Below, piece by piece: positions 1 to 5,097 of a stretch of 10,834 nt of DNA. The notes beneath the pieces are model-generated. The model was not told where the DNA came from. It worked only from the letters and a program-made list of their open reading frames with translations, and searched no databases. How positions within the stretch are numbered: the stretch's first letter is position 1; each line of letters starts with the position of its first letter. The DNA lies in the NCBI GenBank assembly GCA_023437285.1, contig JAEZGP010000473.1, positions 1-10,834 on the forward strand, given 5' to 3'. The translations under genes were made by a program, and so were the position numbers. This DNA comes from Actinomycetes bacterium. Its GTDB lineage: Bacteria; Actinomycetota; Actinomycetes; Mycobacteriales; Micromonosporaceae.

Positions 1-265
1 AGGCACCCTCCGAGTCGGTGTCGGTCGCAGCGGACTGCGAACGACGGTCCTTCACCGAGTGAATCTTGTCCGTGACGGTGGTCTTGCCCTGGTCGTACAG
101 CTTGGTGGCCTGCGCCTGAACGACGCCCGCCGCCTCCTGCACCGTGGGGCTCTCCCAAACCTGACGGCCCCGCGCCACGATCTGCTCGTAGCGCTGCCGA
201 CCGGCCTTGGAGCCCAGCACGTAACCCACTGCCAAGCCGCCGATGAACAGAAGCTTGCCGCGCAT
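1..265 (-). CDS. YtxH-like small membrane-anchored protein, 3' end outside window
   Basis: The minus-strand frame opens with ATG at 265 and stays open for 88 codons to the left edge, so the C-terminus is missing. The product begins MRGKLLFIGGLAVGYVLGSK. A short glycine-rich hydrophobic segment (about residues 5-18) is followed by a charged helix with a KAGRQRYEQI-type stretch (about residues 20-29) and then a lysine/serine-rich tail. This short anchor plus amphipathic helix is the pattern of the YtxH family, whose role is poorly known; several members are linked to the envelope or to stress. A good ribosome binding site (GAGAGGAGAGGG just upstream) supports this start. The gene diverges from the tRNA genes at 461 and beyond. 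Family assignment is by pattern only, and no enzymatic function is implied. Confidence 0.78.
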   Translation of the reverse strand, partial: MRGKLLFIGGLAVGYVLGSKAGRQRYEQIVARGRQVWESPTVQEAAGVVQAQATKLYDQGKTTVTDKIHSVKDRRSQSAATDTDSEGA

Positions 266-379
266 GTCCCTCTCCTCTCAGCCGTACTGCCCGGTGTCTC
301 CATCCTGCCCGCCACGACGACGTTTCATGCGCCATCCTGCCTGTTGCGTCCCTGATCTGTCCTGGCCGGCGCGGATGTC

Positions 380-408
380 GGGGTATCCGGCGGTCTGCGG
401 GATACCCC
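380..408. repeat. Perfect 9-bp inverted repeat between the YtxH-like gene and tRNA-Asn
   Basis: GGGGTATCC (380-388) and GGATACCC C (400-408) are exact reverse complements separated by 11 bases. The hairpin lies in the divergent gap, about 115 bp upstream of the YtxH-like start and 52 bp upstream of tRNA-Asn. There is no T-run and no gene ends here, so it is not an obvious terminator. An operator or a structure in the YtxH-like leader is possible. Confidence 0.5.
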
Positions 409-434
409 CTGGCGCAAACCTCCCCCTCGTTGTG

Positions 435-440
435 TACTCT
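435..440 (+). promoter_or_regulatory. Candidate -10 box of the tRNA-Asn promoter
   Basis: TACTCT fits the actinobacterial TANNNT pattern and lies 20 bp before the mature tRNA start, which would give a leader of roughly 14 nt. No convincing -35 box is seen about 17 bp further upstream, so the call is weak. Confidence 0.3.
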
Positions 441-460
441 TGTCGAGGCCTCAGGCACGG

Positions 461-533
461 TCCCCCGTAGCTCAATTGGCAGAGCAGCCGGCTGTTAACC
501 GGCAGGTTTTTGGTTCGAGTCCAAACGGGGGAG
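461..533 (+). tRNA. tRNA-Asn (anticodon GTT)
   Basis: All cloverleaf arms can be paired. The acceptor stem is TCCCCCG with CGGGGGA. The D arm is GCTC/GAGC. The anticodon stem GCCGG/CCGGC carries the loop CTGTTAA, with GTT as anticodon. The T arm is TTTGG/CCAAA around TTCGAGT. The discriminator base is G533 and CCA is not encoded. The gene supplies asparaginyl-tRNA to translation. It is followed 16 bp later by a strong hairpin. Confidence 0.97.
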
Positions 534-548
534 CTCCACTCAACGATC

Positions 549-577
549 ATGGACGGGATCCCGACGATCCCGTCCAT
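549..577 (+). terminator. Strong hairpin after tRNA-Asn, probable terminator
   Basis: ATGGACGGGATC (549-560) and GATCCCGTCCAT (566-577) form a perfect 12-bp stem with a 5-nt loop. The following bases (TACTCGTTTGT) are only mildly T-rich, as is usual for actinobacterial terminators. The position, directly after tRNA-Asn and before tRNA-Met, suggests the two tRNAs are separate transcripts. The stem is symmetrical, so it could act on either strand. Confidence 0.72.
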
Positions 578-613
578 TACTCGTTTGTCCCCCGTAGGTA
601 AGCTGTCCGCGCC

Positions 614-687
614 GGGGCGGTAGCTCAGCCGGTTAGAGCAGGGGACTCATAATCCCTGGGTCGCGGGTTCGAGTCCCGCCCGCCCCA
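614..687 (+). tRNA. tRNA-Met (anticodon CAT), elongator type
   Basis: The acceptor stem is GGGGCGG with CCGCCCC. The D arm is GCTC/GAGC. The anticodon stem GGGGA/TCCCT (one G-T pair) carries the loop CTCATAA, with CAT as anticodon. The T arm is GCGGG/CCCGC around TTCGAGT. The discriminator is A687, followed by CC but no complete CCA. The first acceptor pair is a normal G-C, which argues against initiator tRNA. CAT can also mean tRNA-Ile2, whose C34 is changed to lysidine; reading alone does not exclude this. A TAAGCT box at 599-604 is a possible -10, but no good -35 is visible. Confidence 0.93.
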
Positions 688-832
688 CCGAACGGATACC
701 CAAATGAGGGTCCACGACTCACGAAATTGCAGGCCACGGCTTGGGCTGAGCAGCCGGCGCCGCTCGGAGTGGCAGGGGTGGCGAGTTGGGCCTGGTCTGC
801 AGCGGGTATCTGGCGTGGACCGAGCTGTCTGA

Positions 833-1207
833 TCACACCTTGAGGACGTCCACGTCGTACAGCGCCATCGACGCGTCGCGGGAGGCAAGGGTCAGTCCTT
901 CGGTGATCGCCTGCGCCACCAGCATGCGGTCGAAGGGATCGCGGTGATGCGGTGGCAGGCGGCCGGCGGCGATGGCGTGGGCGTGGGTCACCGGGAGTTC
1001 TCGGAAGCCCATGTCTCTTACCCGCTCGGCGAGGTCAGGAGGTCCGGCGAGTTTTCCCGTACTTTGTTTGATGGTGATCTCCCAGAGGGTAACCGGGGAG
1101 AGGAAGATGTCCGGCTCATGGCGTAGTTGGTCGAGTAACGCGGTGCCGAGGGTCGGGTCACCGGTGATGGCCCAGAGCGCGACGTGAGTGTCCAGCAGCA
1201 GGTTCAT
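833..1207 (-). CDS. PIN-domain ribonuclease toxin of a type II toxin-antitoxin pair (VapC-like)
   Basis: This 124-residue protein begins MNLLLDTHVALWAI, the opening of PIN-domain toxins. The acidic residues that hold the catalytic Mg2+/Mn2+ are in place: D6 (LLDTH), E43 (LWEI), D90 and D93 (DPFDRM), and D111 (SRD). VapC-type PIN proteins are endoribonucleases that cut tRNA or rRNA and stop growth when the antitoxin is lost; the target here cannot be told. The length is normal for the family. The ATG at 1207 overlaps the antitoxin stop as ATGA and has no ribosome binding site of its own, so translation is probably coupled. The same fold occurs in toxins paired with Phd-type antitoxins, which fits the neighbour. 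Confidence 0.92.
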   Translation of the reverse strand: MNLLLDTHVALWAITGDPTLGTALLDQLRHEPDIFLSPVTLWEITIKQSTGKLAGPPDLAERVRDMGFRELPVTHAHAIAAGRLPPHHRDPFDRMLVAQAITEGLTLASRDASMALYDVDVLKV

Positions 1208-1458
1208 GCGCCGATGCCGAAGTCGTCGGCGATTTCGGCGTTGGTCTGTGGTGAGTCCCAGTCACCAGAGAGGTCCAATTGGCCGGCGAGGGAGCCGATT
1301 GCGGTGCGGTTGGCCCGCCGGACCAGCGGTACGACCTTCGCCACCGGGGTGCCCGCCCGGTCGATGATGATCTCCTCGCCGCGTTCCACCCGTTCGATGA
1401 TGCGCGACAGGTGGGTCTTGGCCTCATGCATGTTGTAGTGCGACGCCTCAGCCGACAT
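1204..1458 (-). CDS. Phd/YefM-family antitoxin
   Basis: The 84-residue protein starts MSAEASHYNM and continues with HEAKTHLSRIIERVERGEEI (11-30), a classic Phd/YefM N-terminal DNA-binding fold. IIDRAGTPVAKVVPL (31-45) completes the dimer sheet, and an acidic, flexible C-terminus (about 60-84) would wrap the toxin. It neutralises the PIN toxin encoded 3' of it and, with the toxin, normally represses its own promoter. The ATG at 1458 is chosen because AGGAG lies 7 nt upstream; a GTG further out (1473) would place that ribosome binding site inside the gene. The stop overlaps the toxin start by 4 nt. Confidence 0.9.
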   Translation of the reverse strand: MSAEASHYNMHEAKTHLSRIIERVERGEEIIIDRAGTPVAKVVPLVRRANRTAIGSLAGQLDLSGDWDSPQTNAEIADDFGIGA

Positions 1459-1472
1459 GGCGCAACTCCTCA

Positions 1473-1516
1473 CTTAGCTAAGGGGTTAGTCTAGCCTGCC
1501 TGGCCGCATGCGTCAG
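1473..1516 (-). promoter_or_regulatory. Promoter and candidate operator of the toxin-antitoxin operon
   Basis: On the minus strand a -35 box CTGACG (1511-1516) and a -10 box TAGACT (1488-1493) are separated by exactly 17 bp. The expected start of transcription, about 7 bp further on, falls at the edge of a perfect 10-bp palindrome, CTTAGCTAAG (1473-1482). Antitoxins of this family bind short palindromes at their own promoter, so this is the likely autoregulatory site. The boxes and palindrome are visible; the binding is inferred. Confidence 0.6.
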
Positions 1517-1618
1517 CGGTCTTGACTGCTCAGAGCCTGGGGTCGACAGAGAGCATCGGAGCCAGTGCTGACATCGCGACCCGCCTGACGCGTTTGCGTT
1601 CTGACATCATCGTCGTCG

Positions 1619-2293
1619 ATGACTACGACACGGCGGCAGATGCTGAGTGGGTTGGCGGATCGGATTCTCGGGCTGCGGCTGGATCATCCGACCCGCGTGG
1701 GGATCGACGGCCACTCCGCGGCCGGTAAAACGACCTTGGCTGACGATCTGGCCACCGTTCTTCGTGAGAGGTCGACCCGCCCCGTGGTCCGGGTCCTGAT
1801 CGACCACTTCAAGCGGCATGTTGACCTGCGTACGCGGTATCCGGCCGGCTCGCCGGAGAGCTACTACTTCGAGATGTTCGACGTCGACGCGATCCGCGAC
1901 GTGCTGCTGGCGCCGCTCGGTCCGGGCGGCAACCGCCGCTACCGCACGCAGATCATGGACTTCAGCGGTCGTACGCCCATCGACTCCGGTGTTCACGTGG
2001 CCCCGGACGACGCGATCCTCGTGGCGGACGGTGTGTTTATCCAGAAGCCGGACCTGTCGCGGCACTGGGATCTGCGCGTCTACCTTCACATCGAGCTGGC
2101 GGACGTGCTGCGCCGCGGCACGATCCGCGACCAGGTCTGGCACGACTCGGCGGAGGCGGCGGCGCAACGGTACCGCTCGTACTACATCCCCGGCGAGGAG
2201 CTTTACCTGGCCGAGATTCGTCCGGCCGAACGAGCCGACATCCTCATCGACAACAGCGACTTCGAGGCCCCCCGCATCATGCGCGATCAGTGA
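1619..2293 (+). CDS. Uridine-kinase-like P-loop phosphotransferase
   Basis: The 224-residue protein has a Walker A motif GHSAAGKT at 31-38 (preceded by GID), then LIDHFKR (60-66), in which D62 sits where uridine/pantothenate-type kinases have a catalytic acid. An aromatic SPESYYFEMFD stretch follows (78-88), then ILVADGVF (133-140), the usual strand with an acidic residue before the lid, and an Arg-rich segment (RRGTIRD) near residue 163. Such proteins transfer phosphate from ATP to a nucleoside or similar small molecule in the cytosol; the exact substrate is uncertain. The ATG at 1619 has no clear ribosome binding site. A later ATG (M8) is possible but also has only a weak GGCGGC upstream. 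The gene converges on the PH-like gene and overlaps it by 7 bp. Confidence 0.8.
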   Translation: MTTTRRQMLSGLADRILGLRLDHPTRVGIDGHSAAGKTTLADDLATVLRERSTRPVVRVLIDHFKRHVDLRTRYPAGSPESYYFEMFDVDAIRDVLLAPLGPGGNRRYRTQIMDFSGRTPIDSGVHVAPDDAILVADGVFIQKPDLSRHWDLRVYLHIELADVLRRGTIRDQVWHDSAEAAAQRYRSYYIPGEELYLAEIRPAERADILIDNSDFEAPRIMRDQ

Positions 2294-2670
2294 TCGCTGA
2301 TGGCCGCTTCGATCGCGCGGACGGTCGCTTCCGGGTCGTCGACCTCGATGTAGAGCCGGGTGAAGTCCCCGCTGTCGACGGTGATGACGATGACCTTGTC
2401 CGGGTTGGCCACGTCCCAGAACACTCGGTCGCCATCCTGGGAGAACGTCCCGCCGAGGTAGCGGCCGTACCAGTCGGTGCCGATGACCTTCCGTCCCGGC
2501 CATTGCGAGACCTTTGAGAAGCCTGGGAATCGGGTGGAGATTCCGGGGTCGACCGTCGCTCCGCGTACGTGGGTCAACGGGATTGTCAGCTCACTTTTGA
2601 GGGTCCACAACTTCCGCAGGCCTTCTATGGTGACGACAAGGTCGCTGTCGGTGACCGTGACCTTAGCCAA
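2287..2670 (-). CDS. Small PH-like (bacterial pleckstrin-homology type) hypothetical protein
   Basis: This 127-residue protein of alternating beta strands begins MAKVTVTDSDLVVTIEGL and contains LTIPLTHVRGATVDPG (about 28-43). A V-I-V-I-T-V strand follows near 93-98, and a final helix (DPEATVRAIEAAI) ends it. This order, a beta barrel closed by a C-terminal helix, resembles short bacterial PH-like proteins of unknown function that are common in actinobacteria. No signal peptide or membrane segment is seen. It starts at a TTG (2670) with a strong GGGAGG ribosome binding site five bases upstream, inside the last codons of the TetR gene. The 8-nt overlap makes the two genes one unit, so the regulator probably controls its own operon partner. 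Function unknown. Confidence 0.75.
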   Translation of the reverse strand: MAKVTVTDSDLVVTIEGLRKLWTLKSELTIPLTHVRGATVDPGISTRFPGFSKVSQWPGRKVIGTDWYGRYLGGTFSQDGDRVFWDVANPDKVIVITVDSGDFTRLYIEVDDPEATVRAIEAAISDH

Positions 2671-3085
2671 TGTTTCCTCCCTGCGGGTCGGGGTGTTGAG
2701 GTGACGGGTCGGGCGTGAGGCCCGCTCGCCTGAGCAGTCGGGAGAAGATGGCGTCGCCGGCGGACCCGGTGTGCTGGTGCAGGCTCGCCAGCACCGTGCG
2801 CGTGCAGGCGGCGACCGTCGGGTCGTAGGCGGTTCTTTCGCGGAGAGCGACGACCGTCAAGTCCAGTATCAGATCGCCGTGATGTGGTGTGTGGCCCGCG
2901 GCGTGCAGGTACGCGTGACGGAACAGTTCCGCCTTGCTTCCGAAGGCGCCGTAGAGGCTTCCGCGCAGGAGGCCCGTTGCGGACACCAGGTGACTGATCG
3001 ATGCCCCCTCATAGCCGCGATCAGCGAAGACCTGCGCGGAGACGCGAAGCACATGATCGCGGTCGAACTTCGGGGTGCCTGCCAT
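2663..3085 (-). CDS. TetR-family transcriptional repressor, short form
   Basis: The 140-residue protein opens MAGTPKFDRDHVLRVSAQVF. A textbook TetR helix-turn-helix follows: ADRGYEGASISHLVSATGL (about 21-39), then LRGSLYGAFGSKAELF (about 40-55). The ligand domain is short; TetR proteins are usually 180-220 residues, and here the C-terminus ends in a Pro/Gly-rich tail (PDPSPQHPDPQGG). The ATG at 3085 is preferred over a TTG at 3121 because the operator and promoter would otherwise lie inside the gene, and because the -10 box stands 7 bp before it. The gene overlaps the PH-like gene by 8 bp. The ligand is unknown. The missing part of the domain may be natural or may reflect an old truncation. 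Confidence 0.87.
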   Translation of the reverse strand: MAGTPKFDRDHVLRVSAQVFADRGYEGASISHLVSATGLLRGSLYGAFGSKAELFRHAYLHAAGHTPHHGDLILDLTVVALRERTAYDPTVAACTRTVLASLHQHTGSAGDAIFSRLLRRAGLTPDPSPQHPDPQGGNIG

Positions 3086-3092
3086 GCTCGCT

Positions 3093-3121
3093 AAGCTATC
3101 CTTGGTTGACCGGTTGGTCAA
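3093..3121 (-). promoter_or_regulatory. TetR promoter with overlapping operator, probably leaderless
   Basis: On the minus strand a -35 box TTGACC (3116-3121) and a -10 box TAGCTT (3093-3098) are 17 bp apart. Only seven bases separate the -10 from the ATG, so the transcript should start at or next to the start codon. The inverted repeat TTGACC-N4-GGTCAA at 3106-3121 covers the -35 box and part of the spacer, the ideal place for self-repression by the TetR protein. Confidence 0.65.
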
Positions 3122-3385
3122 ACATAGCGAAAGGGGAAGCGGCGGCGGTTTGTGGCGGCGACGTGCTTCGGGGGTCGATTCCGGAGGTCACGGTCGCGAC
3201 GGGGGCCGCGAGCACAGTCGACCGCCATCGGGCTGGCGAAACCACTCTCGCCGGGCCCTTCGGCGGGCTGGGTTGAACATCGGCGCCGGTTGCGGTGCTC
3301 TGCGCCGAACGGGCGTCGCGTCCGTATCGGGCATCGATGTGCTCGCCTGCGGCGGGAGCCAGCAAGGTCATCGACCCCGCTGTAT
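3122..3385. other. Intergenic stretch without a recognisable gene
   Basis: These 264 bp of GC-rich sequence lie between the TetR operator and the GntR operator region. Open frames run through on both strands, but their translations are arginine- and proline-rich with no domain, and none has both a plausible ribosome binding site and normal third-position bias. The plus-strand frame joined to the GntR gene is an artefact of high GC content. I see no tRNA, no long repeat and no strong hairpin. It may be a long leader, a regulatory spacer or a decayed remnant. Confidence 0.6.
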
Positions 3386-3478
3386 GGGTCTGACCAGCAT
3401 AAATACTGCGTTTCGGCTCTTGACACGGCGCTGGGGGCTCGCGATATTGGACCGACCAATTTTCAACAGGTCGGACCG
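3386..3478 (+). promoter_or_regulatory. Promoter and three FadR-like operator dyads of the catabolic operon
   Basis: A consensus -35 TTGACA (3420-3425) and a GATATT -10 (3443-3448) are 17 bp apart, placing the start of transcription near 3455. Three 11-bp sites resemble the TNGTNNNACNA operator of FadR-subfamily GntR proteins: GGGTCTGACCA at 3386-3396, TGGACCGACCA at 3448-3458, and AGGTCGGACCG at 3468-3478. The last two are 20 bp apart, about two helical turns, and cover the transcription start; the first lies upstream of the -35. This layout suits repression by the product of the first gene. Boxes and dyads are visible; binding is inferred. Confidence 0.6.
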
Positions 3479-3494
3479 GATCAAGGAGTTGCTT

Positions 3495-4259
3495 GTGTCT
3501 GCCGTAGCGGATGTGCGGGACCAGATCCTCGCCCTTCTCGCCGAGACGCATGCCGCGGGCGAGGTGAAGCTGCCCAGCGAGCGGGCGCTGGCCAGCAGGT
3601 TCTCCGTCAGCCGTTCGACCGTGCGGGAGGCGCTGCGCGGCCTGGCCGACCAGGGCGGCATCGTCGCCAACCACGGCTCCGCCTGGGTGGTGCAGACGGG
3701 CACGAAGCAGCTCGTCCAGGCCCTCGGCCTGCAGTTGCAGTTCGGCGAGCTGACGCACGACCAACTGTTGGAGAGCCGTCTCGTGATCGAGCCGCCGGTG
3801 GCGTCGATGGCCGCGCAACGGCGCAGCGTCGAGGATCTGGCCGAACTGCAGCGGCTGTACCTGTTCATGAGCGAGGCGGAGTCCGACGCGGAGTTCCTCC
3901 GATACGACATCGCCTTCCACGAGCAGTTGGCCCGGTGCACCGGCAACGGATACTTCGTGCTCGCGGTGACGCCGCTGCTGCTCACGCTGAGCGAGACCCG
4001 GCAGGAGAGCCTGGTGGAGCAGCCCCGACGGCCCATGGTGCTCGAGGAGCACCGCGCCATTCTCGAGGCGATCCACGCCCGTGACTCGGCGGCGGCCAGC
4101 TCGGCGATGCGCGAGCACATCGGCTCGTTCGCCCGCAGCGTGGGCCTCTCCCTCCCCCTGGACACCGTCGCACCACGCCGGCGCAGCGCCGGCAAGAGCA
4201 CCACGCGACCGCGCAAGGCGGCGGTCGCCCAGCGTCAACCTAAGGAGAGCGATGGCTGA
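3495..4259 (+). CDS. GntR-family regulator, FadR/FCD subfamily, first gene of the catabolic operon
   Basis: The 254-residue protein starts at GTG, with AAGGAG six bases upstream. The open frame continues back to 3075, but that extension has no coding character and holds the promoter. Residues 1-75 form the winged helix, with KLPSERALASRFSVSR (25-40) and STVREALRGLADQG (41-54) typical of GntR. From about residue 90 an FCD domain follows, with LESRLVIEPPVA, then a YDIAFHEQL segment, EEHRAI and MREHI. The Asp and three His in these segments match the metal site of FCD domains, which often bind carboxylic acids. The C-terminal 30 residues are basic (RRRSAGKSTTRPRK), an unusual tail that may add DNA contacts. 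It overlaps the next gene by 8 bp and probably senses the substrate or an intermediate of the pathway. Confidence 0.93.
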   Translation: MSAVADVRDQILALLAETHAAGEVKLPSERALASRFSVSRSTVREALRGLADQGGIVANHGSAWVVQTGTKQLVQALGLQLQFGELTHDQLLESRLVIEPPVASMAAQRRSVEDLAELQRLYLFMSEAESDAEFLRYDIAFHEQLARCTGNGYFVLAVTPLLLTLSETRQESLVEQPRRPMVLEEHRAILEAIHARDSAAASSAMREHIGSFARSVGLSLPLDTVAPRRRSAGKSTTRPRKAAVAQRQPKESDG

Positions 4260-4623
4260 GCCACGCCCGTTTCTTACCGAACCGGCGATCTGTCTGAGTA
4301 GCGCGGGCGGTGTGCAGATCGCCACGCCCCCGCGGCTGAACCTGATCGTGGGAACCCAGCTGATGGCCGTGAAGCTGGTGCTGCCCGCGGGCTTCGACCA
4401 CCCCTGGCACAACCACCCGGAGCACGAGTCGATGGGCGTCGTGGTGCGGGGGCGGGTGCGCATGCGGATCGGCGACGACGACGACATCGAACTGGGCCCC
4501 GGCGACGTCTGGCACCACCCCGTCGGGGTCTACCACTCCACCCACGCGCCGGAAGAGGCGTGGGTGGTCGAAATGCACAGCCCTCTCCGACCGGATCTGG
4601 TCGGACTGCAAAACAAGGAGTAG
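4252..4623 (+). CDS. Single-domain cupin, first of two
   Basis: The 123-residue protein has AAGGAG four bases before its ATG and overlaps the regulator's end. It is a one-barrel cupin with both metal motifs. H53, H55 and E59 lie in WHNHPEHES (52-60) and H95 in PVGVYH (90-95), preceded by the expected GPGD turn (82-85). These four residues would hold a divalent metal. Cupins of this size are dioxygenases, isomerases, epimerases or ligand sensors, and sequence alone does not decide. DDDDIELGPGD shows an acidic loop between the motifs. Its place between the regulator and a second cupin ties it to the operon's chemistry. Confidence 0.87.
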   Translation: MAEPRPFLTEPAICLSSAGGVQIATPPRLNLIVGTQLMAVKLVLPAGFDHPWHNHPEHESMGVVVRGRVRMRIGDDDDIELGPGDVWHHPVGVYHSTHAPEEAWVVEMHSPLRPDLVGLQNKE

Positions 4624-4627
4624 ACGC

Positions 4628-5095
4628 ATGGGCATCCAGGTAATACGACAGGCTGACCTGAAGCCTTTCTGGGGCAACACCAACAACGACGTCCCCGGCC
4701 ACGGCCGTTGGATCATCACGCCGGTCGGCGGCCCAGAGGGCTACCTGCACATGAACCGCAACGACCCCGGCGCGGTCACCACCGAGTCGTGCACCGGCGG
4801 GCTCATCGTCCTGCCGTCGGGCGTCTCCTCGCCCGGCGTGCACGTACACAACGACTTCGACGAGATCTACGTCGTGGTCTCCGGTCGTGCCGCGGCGCTC
4901 GACGCGGACGGCAACGACCACCACCTCGGCGAGATGGACTGGGTGTGGATTCCGCGCGGCACCTACCACGGGCTGCGCAACACGGGCTTCAACGACGCTC
5001 GGGTGCTCTACTTCCAGACCGGCGTCGAGCGGGCGGGCTTCCAGACCGGGCAGGTCGAGGACCTGGGCGGCTCGACCTGGCGGCTGGGCAACTAG
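4628..5095 (+). CDS. Single-domain cupin, second of two
   Basis: The 155-residue protein starts four bases after the first cupin, with AAGGAG upstream. Its motifs are canonical: GVHVHNDFDEIYVVVSG (70-86) supplies H72, H74 and E79, and IPRGTYHGLRN (108-118) supplies H114 and the conserved N118. A metal-dependent enzyme is therefore likely. The N-terminal 60 residues (with FWGNTNNDVPGHGRW) form an arm that the first cupin lacks, so the two are not recent duplicates; they may form a heteromer or catalyse successive steps. The reaction is unknown: isomerisation of a sugar acid or keto acid, or dioxygenation, are the main options. The next gene follows after two bases. Confidence 0.88.
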   Translation: MGIQVIRQADLKPFWGNTNNDVPGHGRWIITPVGGPEGYLHMNRNDPGAVTTESCTGGLIVLPSGVSSPGVHVHNDFDEIYVVVSGRAAALDADGNDHHLGEMDWVWIPRGTYHGLRNTGFNDARVLYFQTGVERAGFQTGQVEDLGGSTWRLGN

Positions 5096-5097
5096 TC

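Noticed and set aside
278..577. Minus-strand frame of 99 codons across tRNA-Asn
   Set aside because: It reads through the tRNA gene and the 549-577 hairpin and has no domain. The SSPVWTRTKNLPVNSRLL-type peptide is the translated complement of the tRNA.
614..832. tRNA-Met 3' end as attachment site of an integrated island
   Set aside because: No repeat of the tRNA 3' end and no integrase occur in the window. The toxin-antitoxin pair alone is not enough evidence.
625..888. Minus-strand frames across tRNA-Met
   Set aside because: Their C-terminal GGRDSNPRPRDYESPALTG is the well-known false peptide from the antisense of a tRNA, not a protein.
1522..1550. TTGACT as a -35 for the kinase-like gene
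   Set aside because: The sequence 17 bp downstream (GACAGA) is a poor -10 and no alternative spacing helps, so no promoter is called.
1607..2503. Minus-strand frame of 298 codons opposite the kinase-like gene
   Set aside because: It overlaps both the kinase-like and PH-like genes and has no recognisable domain.
3075..3494. 140-codon N-terminal extension of the GntR regulator
   Set aside because: It lacks domain content, contains the promoter and operators, and a GTG with AAGGAG at the right distance starts at 3495, directly before the winged helix.
3096..4487. Minus-strand frame of 463 codons opposite the GntR and cupin genes
   Set aside because: Composition is typical of a GC-rich antisense shadow; the plus-strand proteins have complete motifs.
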